Shown piece by piece: positions 41,342-49,449 of a stretch of 64,000 bases of DNA (positions are counted from its first letter, which is position 1; every line of letters starts with the position of its first letter). A model generated the notes under the pieces. It was not told the DNA's origin and made no database searches. It worked only from the letters and a program-made list of their open reading frames with translations. Origin of the DNA: an uncultured Actinomycetes bacterium (GTDB taxonomy: Bacteria; Actinomycetota; Actinomycetes; Mycobacteriales; Nakamurellaceae); NCBI GenBank assembly GCA_937926105.1, contig CALANS010000212.1, forward strand, positions 1 to 64,000, in the 5' to 3' direction. The translations under genes were made by a program, and so were the position numbers.

Positions 41342-41965
41342 TCAGGGCACGATCAGGCCGGAGGTCTTGCTGCGGGCGGCGGTGAACCGGGCGGTCGCGT
41401 CGGCCCAGTTGACCACGTTCCACCAGGCCTTGATGTAGTCCGCCTTGACGTTGCGGTACTGCAGGTAGAAGGCGTGCTCCCACATGTCCAGCAGCACGAT
41501 CGGGATCTGCGCGGCCGGTAGGTTGCCCTGCTGGTCGAACAGCTGCATCAGGTTCAGCCGCTGGCCGAGGGTGTCCCACACCAGCATGGCCCAGCCGGAG
41601 CCCTGCAGGCCGGCGGCCGCCGCGGTGAACTGGCCGCGGAAGCCGTCGAACGAACCGAAGAACTCGTCCACGGCGGCGCCCAGCTCGCCGTCCGGCTTGT
41701 CCCCGCCGTCCGGCGACAGGTTGGGCCAGAAGATCGAGTGGTTGACGTGCCCACCGAGGTTGAAGGCCAGGTTCTTCTCCAGCAGGTTGACGGTGCCGTG
41801 CGACTCCTTCTCCCGGGCCTCGGCCATCTGCTCCAATGCGGTATTGGCGCCCGCCACGTAGGCGGCGTGATGCTTGTCGTGATGCAGCTGCATGATCTCG
41901 CCGGAGATGTGCGGCTCCAAGGCCGAGTAGTCGTACGGCAGATCCGGAAGTGTGTACTGCGCCAT
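41342..41965 (-). CDS. sodA: Superoxide dismutase, Mn/Fe type
   Basis: The product has 207 residues. It converts superoxide to H2O2 and O2. The metal ligands are visible as His in [13 protein letters not shown], His in [10 protein letters not shown], and Asp and His in [13 protein letters not shown]. The pattern [15 protein letters not shown] and the C-terminal [17 protein letters not shown] are typical of cytosolic actinobacterial SodA. ATG 41965 follows GGGAGAAA. It is a single-gene unit with a strong terminator. Mn versus Fe preference cannot be decided from the sequence alone. Confidence 0.95.
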   Translation of the reverse strand: MAQYTLPDLPYDYSALEPHISGEIMQLHHDKHHAAYVAGANTALEQMAEAREKESHGTVNLLEKNLAFNLGGHVNHSIFWPNLSPDGGDKPDGELGAAVDEFFGSFDGFRGQFTAAAAGLQGSGWAMLVWDTLGQRLNLMQLFDQQGNLPAAQIPIVLLDMWEHAFYLQYRNVKADYIKAWWNVVNWADATARFTAARSKTSGLIVP

Positions 41966-42009
41966 GGATTTCTCCCTCGGTCGAGACGACGCACAGCAGA
42001 CGCCGTGCG

Positions 42010-42022
42010 GATCTTGAAGATC
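42010..42022. promoter_or_regulatory. Small palindrome in the sodA upstream region
   Basis: GATCTT-G-AAGATC lies 45 bases upstream of the sodA start. It may be a regulatory dyad, but no known consensus was recognised. Confidence 0.35.
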
Positions 42023-42116
42023 GTTACTTCCGACCATATACCCGCCCCGCGTGGGGGTGAATCGGGCGGGTGCTGCGGGTTTAGCCCTGTGCTCGGCCCG
42101 GTTGTTAGCCCGGTTG

Positions 42117-43916
42117 TTAGCCCCAAGAGGGGATCCAGGTTTCGGCGACGAGTCGGGCGGGGGTGATGGGGTCGCCCATCAGGATGGGCCAGAGCCAGAT
42201 GAAGTTGGCGGCGACGATGCCGACGTAGAGGGCGACGACGGCGATGGAGGTGTACCGGCGTTCGATGCCAACGGCGAGACCCTGGCCGTGTCGGGGTAGC
42301 AGTGTGCGGTGCGGCCGGGGGGCCGTACGTGAGGGCGGGTGGGTGGCGGTGACGGGGCCGTCGTTGGGTGCTCGTGCGGGAGCGCTGGCGGCGCGGCCGA
42401 GGATGTCGCCGAGGGCCAGGGTGATGCCGATGACCAGGAACGGCGCCAGGGGGGTCATGTAGAAGAAGTACATCTGGCGTTCCCAGATGAACAGCCAGGG
42501 GATGAACCCGAACCCGTAGGCGACCAGTACGGCGGTGTAGCGCCAGTCGAGGCGGGCGATGGCCCGCCACAACGCCCAGCCTGCGACGAAGAACGCCAGG
42601 AACCACAGACTCGGCGTGCCGACCAGCAGGATGCGTTTGACGCAGTCGTCGTGCCCGGCCCCGCAGCCGGTGGTGCCCTGCCCGCCGGACAGGTAGTACA
42701 ACACCGGCCGGGTCGACATGGGCCACGCCAGCGGTTTCGACTCCCACGGGTGCCGGTCGTGGGGGTCGGTGGGAGTCAGGATGTCCGCGCTGGTCTTGAG
42801 CATCTGCAGGGTCATGGTGATCAGCGACCGCAACCCGGGCAGGATGCCTCCGGAGTCGACGTGTCGGTCCCAGCCGGTCTCGGAGGTGAACCAGGCCCAG
42901 TAGGAGGCCAGGTAGGTCAGGATCGGCACGATGGCCAGGGACCAGATGGAGGGTAGGAAGTCGCGGCGGAACATGGCGGTGATCGGGTGCCGCAGTCCGT
43001 ACTGTTTGCGGGCGGAGATGTCCCAGATCACCGACAGGATGGCGAAGCCGATGATCCAGTAGGCGCCGTTCCATTTGGTGGCGGTGGCGCAGCCGAGCAT
43101 CAGCCCGCAACCGAAGCGCCACCAGCGGGCGCCCAACGGGACCCCGCCGGGGAAGGTGTCCATGGACCCGTCGGCGACGGCGGCGGCCAGGCGTGCGCGG
43201 ACCTGGTCGCGGTCGGCAAGCAGACAGGCGAATGCGGCGAGGATGAACACGGCGACGAAGGTGTCCAGCAGGGCGGTCCGGGCCATGACCTGGGAGACGC
43301 CGTCGCAGATGAGCAGCACGCCGGCGATGCCGCCGAGCAGGGTGGATCGGGTCAGGCGGCGGGTGGCGCGGATGACCAGCAGGATGCACAGGGTGCCGGC
43401 GATGGCGGAGGCGATGCGCCAGCCGACGGGGTTGTAGCCGAAGAGCATTTCGGGGATGGCGATGAGCTGTTTGCCCAGGGGTGGGTGGACGATGACGCCG
43501 AAGGCTTGATTGTCTTCGATGCCGCCAGTGCGGATCATTTCGGCGGCTTGGACGGCGTAGTACTTCTCGTCGAATAGCGGAGTGCCGCCATCGGTGCGCC
43601 AGCCGAGGTGCCAGAACCGTAGGATGCCGCCGATCAGGGTGAGAACGCCGGTGACGATCCAGCCGCGTGCGGTGTCGGTGGGCATGGGTGGCAGCACGAG
43701 TCCGCGTCGCCGGACGGGCGTGGGCACGGCTGGTACGTCACCGATCGGCACCACCGAATCGGCCGGGTCCGCCAACCGGTGCTCGTCATCGTCCGGCACG
43801 TCCACACTCGACGTGCCCAGCCACTGCGGGGTGCGATCGTCGGGCTCCGGAGCTGAGAGATCCGGCTCGAGCCCAGGTGCGCCGATGCGATCCGCGACGC
43901 CGGTGCCGGATGCCAT
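42117..43916 (-). CDS. pmt: Protein O-mannosyltransferase (GT39, Pmt)
   Basis: The product has 599 residues with about ten or more membrane spans. It transfers mannose from polyprenyl-phosphate-mannose to Ser/Thr of exported proteins at the outer face of the membrane. The catalytic Asp-Glu is in [17 protein letters not shown] of the first outer loop; [24 protein letters not shown] and [17 protein letters not shown] are also diagnostic. It matches Rv1002c in length and in its divergent position to rsmI, a gene order conserved in many actinomycetes. The N-terminal ~75 residues are a hydrophilic extension. Confidence 0.93.
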   Translation of the reverse strand: MASGTGVADRIGAPGLEPDLSAPEPDDRTPQWLGTSSVDVPDDDEHRLADPADSVVPIGDVPAVPTPVRRRGLVLPPMPTDTARGWIVTGVLTLIGGILRFWHLGWRTDGGTPLFDEKYYAVQAAEMIRTGGIEDNQAFGVIVHPPLGKQLIAIPEMLFGYNPVGWRIASAIAGTLCILLVIRATRRLTRSTLLGGIAGVLLICDGVSQVMARTALLDTFVAVFILAAFACLLADRDQVRARLAAAVADGSMDTFPGGVPLGARWWRFGCGLMLGCATATKWNGAYWIIGFAILSVIWDISARKQYGLRHPITAMFRRDFLPSIWSLAIVPILTYLASYWAWFTSETGWDRHVDSGGILPGLRSLITMTLQMLKTSADILTPTDPHDRHPWESKPLAWPMSTRPVLYYLSGGQGTTGCGAGHDDCVKRILLVGTPSLWFLAFFVAGWALWRAIARLDWRYTAVLVAYGFGFIPWLFIWERQMYFFYMTPLAPFLVIGITLALGDILGRAASAPARAPNDGPVTATHPPSRTAPRPHRTLLPRHGQGLAVGIERRYTSIAVVALYVGIVAANFIWLWPILMGDPITPARLVAETWIPSWG

Positions 43917-43939
43917 GGGTCCGATCGTAGGGTGAGCCG

Positions 43940-44785
43940 ATGGGATCGGGTGCTCAGACCGGCCGGTTGGTGCTCGCCGGGACGCCGCTGGGCCGGCTGT
44001 CGGATGCTTCGCCCGGTTTGCGGGCCGCGCTCGCCGACGCGGACATCATCGCCGCCGAGGACACCCGCCGGCTACGCCGGCTGACCGCCGACCTGCAGGT
44101 GTCACCGCGCGGCCGGGTGGTCTCCTATTACGACGCCGTGGAGCAGTCGAAGGTGCCGGCGCTGCTGGAGCAGATCCGCGGCGGGCAGACCGTGGTGTTG
44201 GTCACCGACGCCGGTATGCCGGCGGTGTCCGACCCGGGCTACCGGCTGGTCGCCGCGGTCGCCGAGGCCGGTCTGCCGGTCACGAGCGTGCCCGGGCCCA
44301 GCGCGGTCGTGACGGCACTGGCGCTGTCCGGCCTGCCCACCGACCGGTTCTGCTTCGAGGGGTTCCTGCCGCGCAAGCCGGGGGAGCGAGCCCGGGCGCT
44401 GGGCGCGCTGGCCGGTGAGCGCCGAACCATGGTGTTTTTCGAATCGGTCCATCGGCTGGCCGAGACGCTCGCGGCGATGGTGACGGCGTTCGGCGCTGAC
44501 CGACCGGCGGCGCTATGCCGGGAGCTGACCAAGACCTACGAGGAGGTCCGTCGCGGGCCGCTGGGCGAATTGGCTGCAGGCGCGGGCGACGTGCGGGGCG
44601 AGGTGACGCTGGTGGTGGCCGGGGCCTCCGAGGGCGGTGACGATGCTCCGGAGGCGGCTGCGCTGGCGGTCGAGGTGGGGGAGTTGGTCGCCGCGGGATC
44701 GAGCCGGCGCGACGCGGTCGACGAGGTGGCGGCCCGGCACGGCCTGCCCCGCCGGGTGGTGTACGCGGCGGCGGTCTCTCGCTGA
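43940..44785 (+). CDS. rsmI: 16S rRNA (cytidine-1402-2'-O)-methyltransferase RsmI
   Basis: The product has 281 residues of the tetrapyrrole-methylase fold. LVLAGTPLGRLSDASP, IIAAEDTRRLRRL, VVLVTDAGMPAVSDPGYRLV, SVPGPSAVVTALALSGLP, FEGFLPRKPGERARAL, MVFFESVHRLAETL and CRELTKTYEEVRRG form the complete RsmI signature. The enzyme uses SAM to methylate the ribose of C1402 in 16S rRNA. It is divergent from pmt with 23 bases between the starts. Confidence 0.95.
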   Translation: MGSGAQTGRLVLAGTPLGRLSDASPGLRAALADADIIAAEDTRRLRRLTADLQVSPRGRVVSYYDAVEQSKVPALLEQIRGGQTVVLVTDAGMPAVSDPGYRLVAAVAEAGLPVTSVPGPSAVVTALALSGLPTDRFCFEGFLPRKPGERARALGALAGERRTMVFFESVHRLAETLAAMVTAFGADRPAALCRELTKTYEEVRRGPLGELAAGAGDVRGEVTLVVAGASEGGDDAPEAAALAVEVGELVAAGSSRRDAVDEVAARHGLPRRVVYAAAVSR

Positions 44786-44846
44786 GCCCACGACTGACGC
44801 CGGGGCCCGCGCGGCGGATGTCCGAGGGTTGCGCTTTCATAGGGGT

Positions 44847-45680
44847 ATGAGCGATCTCGCCAGTTCCCGGTCCCGCGTCGAGCTTTTCACCGGCCTGCAC
44901 GTCCCTGGCCGGCCGGTGCTGCTGCCCAACGCCTGGGATGCCGCGTCGGCGCGCATCATCGAGCGGGCGGGTGCGGCGGCGATCGCCACCAGCAGCGCCG
45001 CCGTCGCCTGGAGCCTGGGTCGCGCCGACGGCAATGTGATGAGCCGGGACGAGGCCGTCGGCGCGGTCGCTCGGATCGCGGCGGCTGTCGACCTGCCCGT
45101 CACCGCCGATGTCGAAACCGGCTACGGCGACGGCGACGAGGCTCTGGCCACCACCATCCGGGCGCTGATCGACGCCGGGGCCGTCGGTGTGAACCTGGAG
45201 GACTCCGGCGGCGACCCGCTGTGGCCGGTCGATGTCGCCGCGCATCGGGTGCGGGAGGCGCGCGCCGCGGCCGACGCTGCGGGAGTTCCGCTGTACATCA
45301 ACGCTCGCACCGACGTGTACCTGGCGCAGGTCGGCGACCCGGAGGGGCGGCTGGCCGAGACGCTGCGCCGCGCCGAGGCGTTCCTGGCCGCGGGTGCGAG
45401 CGGCATCTTCGTGCCCGGGGTGTCCGATCTGGAGGTGATCACCCGGCTGACCGAGGCGATCGCGGGGCCGGTGAACATCCTGGTCGGGCCGCTGTCGCCG
45501 TCCGTGGGCGAGTTGGCGGGGGCGGGCGTCGCTCGAATCTCCACCGGCTCGTCGTTGGGCGCGTCGGTGTTCGGAATGCTGCGCCGGTCGGTGACGGAGC
45601 TGCTGGCCACCGGCGACGTTGGAGTGCTGGCGGGTGGCATTCCGTACGCCGACATGAACGAGCTGTTCACCGGACGGTAA
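44847..45680 (+). CDS. Isocitrate lyase/PEP mutase family enzyme
   Basis: The product has 277 residues. The family pattern is LLPNAWDAASARIIERAGAAAIATSSAA, PVTADVETGYGDGDEA (metal-binding Asp/Glu), GVNLEDSGGD, INARTDVYL, FVPGVSDLEVI and ARISTGSSL. There is no KKCGH-type Cys motif of true isocitrate or methylisocitrate lyase. It belongs to the shorter oxaloacetate-decarboxylase or carboxy-PEP-mutase-like group that makes or breaks C-C bonds next to a carboxylate. The exact substrate is unknown. It ends at a strong hairpin before the convergent FAH gene. Confidence 0.87.
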   Translation: MSDLASSRSRVELFTGLHVPGRPVLLPNAWDAASARIIERAGAAAIATSSAAVAWSLGRADGNVMSRDEAVGAVARIAAAVDLPVTADVETGYGDGDEALATTIRALIDAGAVGVNLEDSGGDPLWPVDVAAHRVREARAAADAAGVPLYINARTDVYLAQVGDPEGRLAETLRRAEAFLAAGASGIFVPGVSDLEVITRLTEAIAGPVNILVGPLSPSVGELAGAGVARISTGSSLGASVFGMLRRSVTELLATGDVGVLAGGIPYADMNELFTGR

Positions 45681-45681
45681 C

Positions 45682-45719
45682 GGGCGTCGCGATGATGGTG
45701 CGGAGCCATCGCGGCGCCC
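45682..45719. terminator. Bidirectional terminator hairpin between PEP-mutase-family and FAH genes
   Basis: GGGCGTCGCGATG (45682-45694) pairs with CATCGCGGCGCCC (45707-45719), 13 pairs including one G-T, with a 12-base loop. It lies two bases after the plus-strand stop and just beyond the minus-strand stop at 45726. Confidence 0.75.
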
Positions 45720-45725
45720 ACCGGG

Positions 45726-46604
45726 TTACGCCGCCCTGCTGGCTGCCACCATGGTGTTCTCCAGGTGGCCCAGGCCTTCGATCTCGCACCGAACAATGTC
45801 GCCAGGCTGGAGCCACTTGAGGGCGGAGGTGCCCAGGGCGACACCGGCCGGTGTCCCGGTGATGATGATGTCCCCCGGATACAAGGTCGCTCCCCGGGTG
45901 GTGAATGCGATAATTTCCGCCACGGAATGCAGCATGTGAGATGTCGAAGCGTGCTGCCGGCGATCCCCGTTGACGTAGGAACTGATAGTGAGGTTCTGCG
46001 GATCGGCGATCTCGTCGCTGGAGGTGATCCACGGCCCGACGGGACAGAACCCGTTGAAGCTCTTGGCTCGCGTCCATTGGGACTCGGACTGTTGGATGTC
46101 CCTGGCACTGATGTCGTTTGCGACGGTATATCCGGCGACAAAATTCAGCGCATCGTCGGGTGCCACGTTTTCCGCGGTCTTGCCGACGATCACCGCCAGC
46201 TCTACCTCGTAGTCGACCTGCGTGCTCAGCTCCGCGTTCAGCACGACATGATCGTAGGGCCCGGTCAAAGCTCCGGGCCATTTGGCGAATAGCAGCGGGT
46301 GGTCGACGCTTTTGAACGAGACCTCGTTGGCGTGCGCGGCATAGTTCAGACCGACGGCCACTATCGACCGGCGCCGGCCCAGCGGCAAGCACACAGTGGC
46401 CTCCGACTCGGAGACTGCTTTCCCTGCAGCGATTTCCGATTCAAGGTCCAGGCCATCCAAGCGTGCTTCGATCTCGTGGCGGCGGTTCAGCGCATCGAGC
46501 ACATCCCAGTCGACAGAATCGGGCTCGGTGAGTCGAATCCACGCTCCGCGATGGCGAACTGCGCAGGCAGCGACTCCGTCGAAAACAACCCTTCCGATCT
46601 GCAC
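45726..46604 (-). CDS. Fumarylacetoacetate hydrolase (FAH) family protein
   Basis: The product has 292 residues. The FAH core has AVGLNYAAHANE, FAKWPGALTGPYD, metal-binding DYEVELAVIVGK, GYTVANDISARDIQ, FCPVGPWIT and PGDIIITGTPAGVALG. Family members hydrolyse or isomerise beta-diketo acids or hydrate dienoates in the last steps of aromatic or heterocycle breakdown. GTG 46604 follows AAAGGAC and shares one base with the stop of the GntR gene. As last gene of the asparaginase-GntR-FAH operon, facing the Mo-hydroxylase operon, it probably acts on a ring-cleavage product. Confidence 0.87.
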   Translation of the reverse strand: MQIGRVVFDGVAACAVRHRGAWIRLTEPDSVDWDVLDALNRRHEIEARLDGLDLESEIAAGKAVSESEATVCLPLGRRRSIVAVGLNYAAHANEVSFKSVDHPLLFAKWPGALTGPYDHVVLNAELSTQVDYEVELAVIVGKTAENVAPDDALNFVAGYTVANDISARDIQQSESQWTRAKSFNGFCPVGPWITSSDEIADPQNLTISSYVNGDRRQHASTSHMLHSVAEIIAFTTRGATLYPGDIIITGTPAGVALGTSALKWLQPGDIVRCEIEGLGHLENTMVAASRAA

Positions 46605-47371
46605 TACTGTGTCCTTTCCGATGGAGGCGCGGCTGTGCCGGGCGGCCAGGTCGGGTTCGACATGATGACCGCCAGGGTCCTGCGCAGATGGAGTTCTTCG
46701 ATGTGGGCCGCGCGGTCCGCATCGCGTGCGAGGCACGCATCCAGCAATTGCTGGTGCTCCTCGTTGGCCTTCTTGGGTACTTGTTGGCCGACCACGATGG
46801 ACAGGCGAACGTACGGTGCGGCGCTGTCGCGCAGGCTCTTCACGATGGGGGTGAGGTTCGGTGAGTCGGCGACGCGCGTGAGCACATTGTGGAAATTTCG
46901 GTTGGCCTCGACCCACACGTCAACGTCGACGTCGCCACTCATGTTGTCGATAAACCCTTGGGCCGCATTGAGTTCTGCGTCTGTCAGCTTGGGAACCGCC
47001 TTGCGGACTGCCAACGGCTCCAACAGGATCCGAAGCTCGTAGATCTCGCTGAGTTCGGCCGCATCCAACCCCCGCACCACGGCGCCCCGATAGGCATCGA
47101 TGCGGACCACGCCCTCGGAGGCAAGTCGTCGTAGCGCCTCGCGAACGGGTGTGGTGCTCATGGAAAGCTTCGCCGCGATCTCGTTCTGGGTCAGGCGGGT
47201 GCCCGGGGCGAGCACGCCATGCATCACGGCCCTTCTAATCACCTTGTATGCGTATTGTTGTGCGGTGACGGGCTCTCGAAACTGGCCGTCGCCAAGGGAA
47301 ATCCCTGCCAGCGATTCGCTGCCGGTCGAGCCGGGAGACTTTTGCGAACTCAGGTCGAAGTGGGCGTCCAT
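46604..47371 (-). CDS. GntR-family regulator, FadR/FCD subgroup
   Basis: The product has 255 residues. The N-terminal winged helix is TAQQYAYKVIRRAVMHGVLAPG, LTQNEIAAKLSMSTTPVREALRRLASEGVV and YRGAVVRGLD. The FCD ligand-binding domain follows, with metal-site residues in ELRILLEPLAV, NRNFHNVLTRVA and EEHQQLLDACLARDA. GGGGGAGAG before ATG 47371 fixes the start. It lies inside the operon between asparaginase and FAH genes and is the natural regulator of both divergent operons, through the palindrome at 48446-48457. The inducer is probably a carboxylate pathway intermediate. Confidence 0.9.
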   Translation of the reverse strand: MDAHFDLSSQKSPGSTGSESLAGISLGDGQFREPVTAQQYAYKVIRRAVMHGVLAPGTRLTQNEIAAKLSMSTTPVREALRRLASEGVVRIDAYRGAVVRGLDAAELSEIYELRILLEPLAVRKAVPKLTDAELNAAQGFIDNMSGDVDVDVWVEANRNFHNVLTRVADSPNLTPIVKSLRDSAAPYVRLSIVVGQQVPKKANEEHQQLLDACLARDADRAAHIEELHLRRTLAVIMSNPTWPPGTAAPPSERTQ

Positions 47372-47373
47372 CG

Positions 47374-48399
47374 TCAACTCTCCCCCTGCCCATAGCCGGG
47401 TGACCATGGGCGCGCATGCCTAGAAAATTCATCCAGCACGGCACCGACCTCGCTGCCGAGCATGAGGCACAACGTTAGCAGGATCCGAGCCCTTAATCCG
47501 TCGAGGACGCCGGCCGGCAAAACGCCGGCATCGATCAGATCGCCTTCGGATCCGGGGAACGAGTACGTCGACCGCAGCACCGCTCCGCCACCGGTTCGGG
47601 AGGCCATCACGATGGGGATCTGTGAGGCGGCCGCCCGAAGTTCCGGCACCCACCAGTCGGGTACGTGACCCCCGCCCAGGGCCTCGATCACTATGCCGTC
47701 GTAGTCCCGCACGGCGCTGGTCAGCAGTCGGGTGTCGGACCCCAACGCCACCCGGAGCAGGGCCACCTGCGGAACAGGGGACAGGCGGGAGGGCGTCAGG
47801 ACGTTTCGCCGCGGCGGGGCGGCGATAAAGCACGCCGTCCCCTCGTGGACATATCCCACGGGCCCACTGCCTGGCGAGGCGAATGCCGCCGTGCTGGTCG
47901 AGTGGGTTTTGCGGACCGTGCGAGCCGAATGGATCTCGTCGTTCATGACCACCAGCACGCCGCGCCCGGACGCCGCCGGCGAGGCCGCCACGGTGACGGC
48001 CGCCGCCACGTTGCCCGGACCGTCGGCGCTGACGGCGTCGGCGGTGCGCATTGCGCCGGTCACGACCACCGGTTCGGAGCGGGGCCAGAGGAACTCCAGC
48101 CCACCGGCGACCTCCTCCAGGGTGTCGGTGCCCATGGTGATCACCGCCCCGTCGGCGCCCGCCTGGCACGAGCGAGCCAGCTCGTCCACCAGATCGAACA
48201 GGACCGACATCGACAGGGACGCGCTCGGAACGTTGCAGACCGAAGCGCTATCCACCCGGGCGATTTCGGCCAGGCTGGGGACGGCCGCAATGAGCTCCGC
48301 AGCGTCGATGGCCGGAACCGCAGCCCGATCTGGCCGCACCCGCGCCATGGCGATCGTGCCGCCCAGCGTCCGGATGGCCACGCGGGGCAGCGTCGACAT
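47374..48399 (-). CDS. Asparaginase-family amidohydrolase
   Basis: The product has 341 residues, the usual length. The nucleophile Thr is in AIRTLGGTIAMA, and the second catalytic Thr-Asp is in VITMGTDTLEE; also seen are VVVTGAMRTADAVSADGPGN and a Lys in RKTHSTSTAAFASP. The fold hydrolyses side-chain amides (asparagine, glutamine) but some members act on other amides. Here it is first in an operon with a GntR regulator and FAH enzyme, opposite a Mo-hydroxylase operon, so a pathway-specific amide releasing ammonia is more likely than free asparagine. GGAGGT sets ATG 48399. Confidence 0.87.
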   Translation of the reverse strand: MSTLPRVAIRTLGGTIAMARVRPDRAAVPAIDAAELIAAVPSLAEIARVDSASVCNVPSASLSMSVLFDLVDELARSCQAGADGAVITMGTDTLEEVAGGLEFLWPRSEPVVVTGAMRTADAVSADGPGNVAAAVTVAASPAASGRGVLVVMNDEIHSARTVRKTHSTSTAAFASPGSGPVGYVHEGTACFIAAPPRRNVLTPSRLSPVPQVALLRVALGSDTRLLTSAVRDYDGIVIEALGGGHVPDWWVPELRAAASQIPIVMASRTGGGAVLRSTYSFPGSEGDLIDAGVLPAGVLDGLRARILLTLCLMLGSEVGAVLDEFSRHARPWSPGYGQGES

Positions 48400-48445
48400 C
48401 CTGTGACCTCCGAGCGTGAGACTTGCCAGTGGGAATCGACGATAT

Positions 48446-48457
48446 ACTATGCATAGT
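48446..48457. promoter_or_regulatory. Palindrome in the divergent promoter, candidate GntR (FCD) operator
   Basis: ACTATGCATAGT is a perfect 12-base palindrome, 46 bases upstream of the asparaginase start and 110 bases upstream of the Mo-hydroxylase operon. FadR-type regulators bind short AT-rich palindromes of this kind. Confidence 0.65.
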
Positions 48458-48567
48458 GTACGCTCTGAATCCAGCGGGCACGCCCAGCGCCCGCACCACC
48501 CGAGCTCAGGAGCTTCGAGGATGTCGATGGGTCGCAGCCTGGCCACGATGACGAGGACCGCAGGACG

Positions 48568-49449
48568 ATGAGCGGGCCCGCCATCGTGGTCGCACCGAGC
48601 GTGCCGGATGCCTGCCGGCTGCTGTCCGGATCCGACTCCGATGTCAAGGTCATTTCCGGCGGAACCGCCGTCGTGCTGATGCTGCAGCAGGGGCTGATCG
48701 CCCCCGAGACACTGGTCAGCGTGGCGGATGTCGATGCCCTGCATGGCATCGAAGTCACCGCCGAGCAGTTGCTCATCGGGGCGGCTACCACCCTGGCCGA
48801 GGTCGCCTCCTCGACGATGGTTCGCCACGCGGCACCCAGCCTCGCCCGGGCGTGCGCCGTGGTCGGCAATCAGCGAATTCGCAACGTTGCCACGATCGGT
48901 GGGAACGTCGCCGAGGCGGATTACGCCTCCGACCCGCCGGCGGCATTAGCCTCGCTGGGCGCGCAGTGTCGCATCGTGGGCGCGGCTCGCGAACGCCTGG
49001 TGCCGGTCGCCGAGGTCATCACCGGCTTTTACGAGACCGTCCTCGAACCCGACGAGTTGATCACACGAATCGAGATCCCGCTGACCCGGTATCGGCGCGA
49101 GAGCACGTATCTCAAGTTCCGGACTCGCTCGTCGGAGGATCGCTCCTGCGTGGGCGTCGCCGCGTGCGCCGACACCGACGCCGGCGCCCTGATCCGCCTG
49201 GACGTGGTCGTCGGAGCGGTGGCATCGAGGTTGCAGCGCTTTCCGGACCTGCTGGACCGCGCCGTTGGCCGGCCACTGGACGGCGTCATCGAATCGGTAG
49301 CCGAGGGGTATGTCGAACGGATTCGGCCACTGGATGACGCCCGCGGTTCGGCCGCGTACCGCACTCGGGTGATCCCGGTGCTCATTCGCCGTGCGCTGGC
49401 CGATCTCGCCGCACGCGACTCCGCCGCGCCAGGAGGTTCGCGTGGCTGA
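48568..49449 (+). CDS. Molybdenum hydroxylase, FAD-binding subunit (XdhB/CoxM-like)
   Basis: The product has 293 residues. The FAD-binding motifs are VKVISGGTAVVLML and NVATIGGNVAEADYASDPPAALASLGA; the C-terminal CO-dehydrogenase flavoprotein domain has TYLKFRTRSSEDRSCVGVAACA. It passes electrons from the iron-sulfur subunit to NAD or another acceptor. First gene of the plus-strand operon; its stop overlaps the large-subunit start by 8 bases. The three subunits together form a xanthine-dehydrogenase-type enzyme. Confidence 0.92.
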   Translation: MSGPAIVVAPSVPDACRLLSGSDSDVKVISGGTAVVLMLQQGLIAPETLVSVADVDALHGIEVTAEQLLIGAATTLAEVASSTMVRHAAPSLARACAVVGNQRIRNVATIGGNVAEADYASDPPAALASLGAQCRIVGAARERLVPVAEVITGFYETVLEPDELITRIEIPLTRYRRESTYLKFRTRSSEDRSCVGVAACADTDAGALIRLDVVVGAVASRLQRFPDLLDRAVGRPLDGVIESVAEGYVERIRPLDDARGSAAYRTRVIPVLIRRALADLAARDSAAPGGSRG

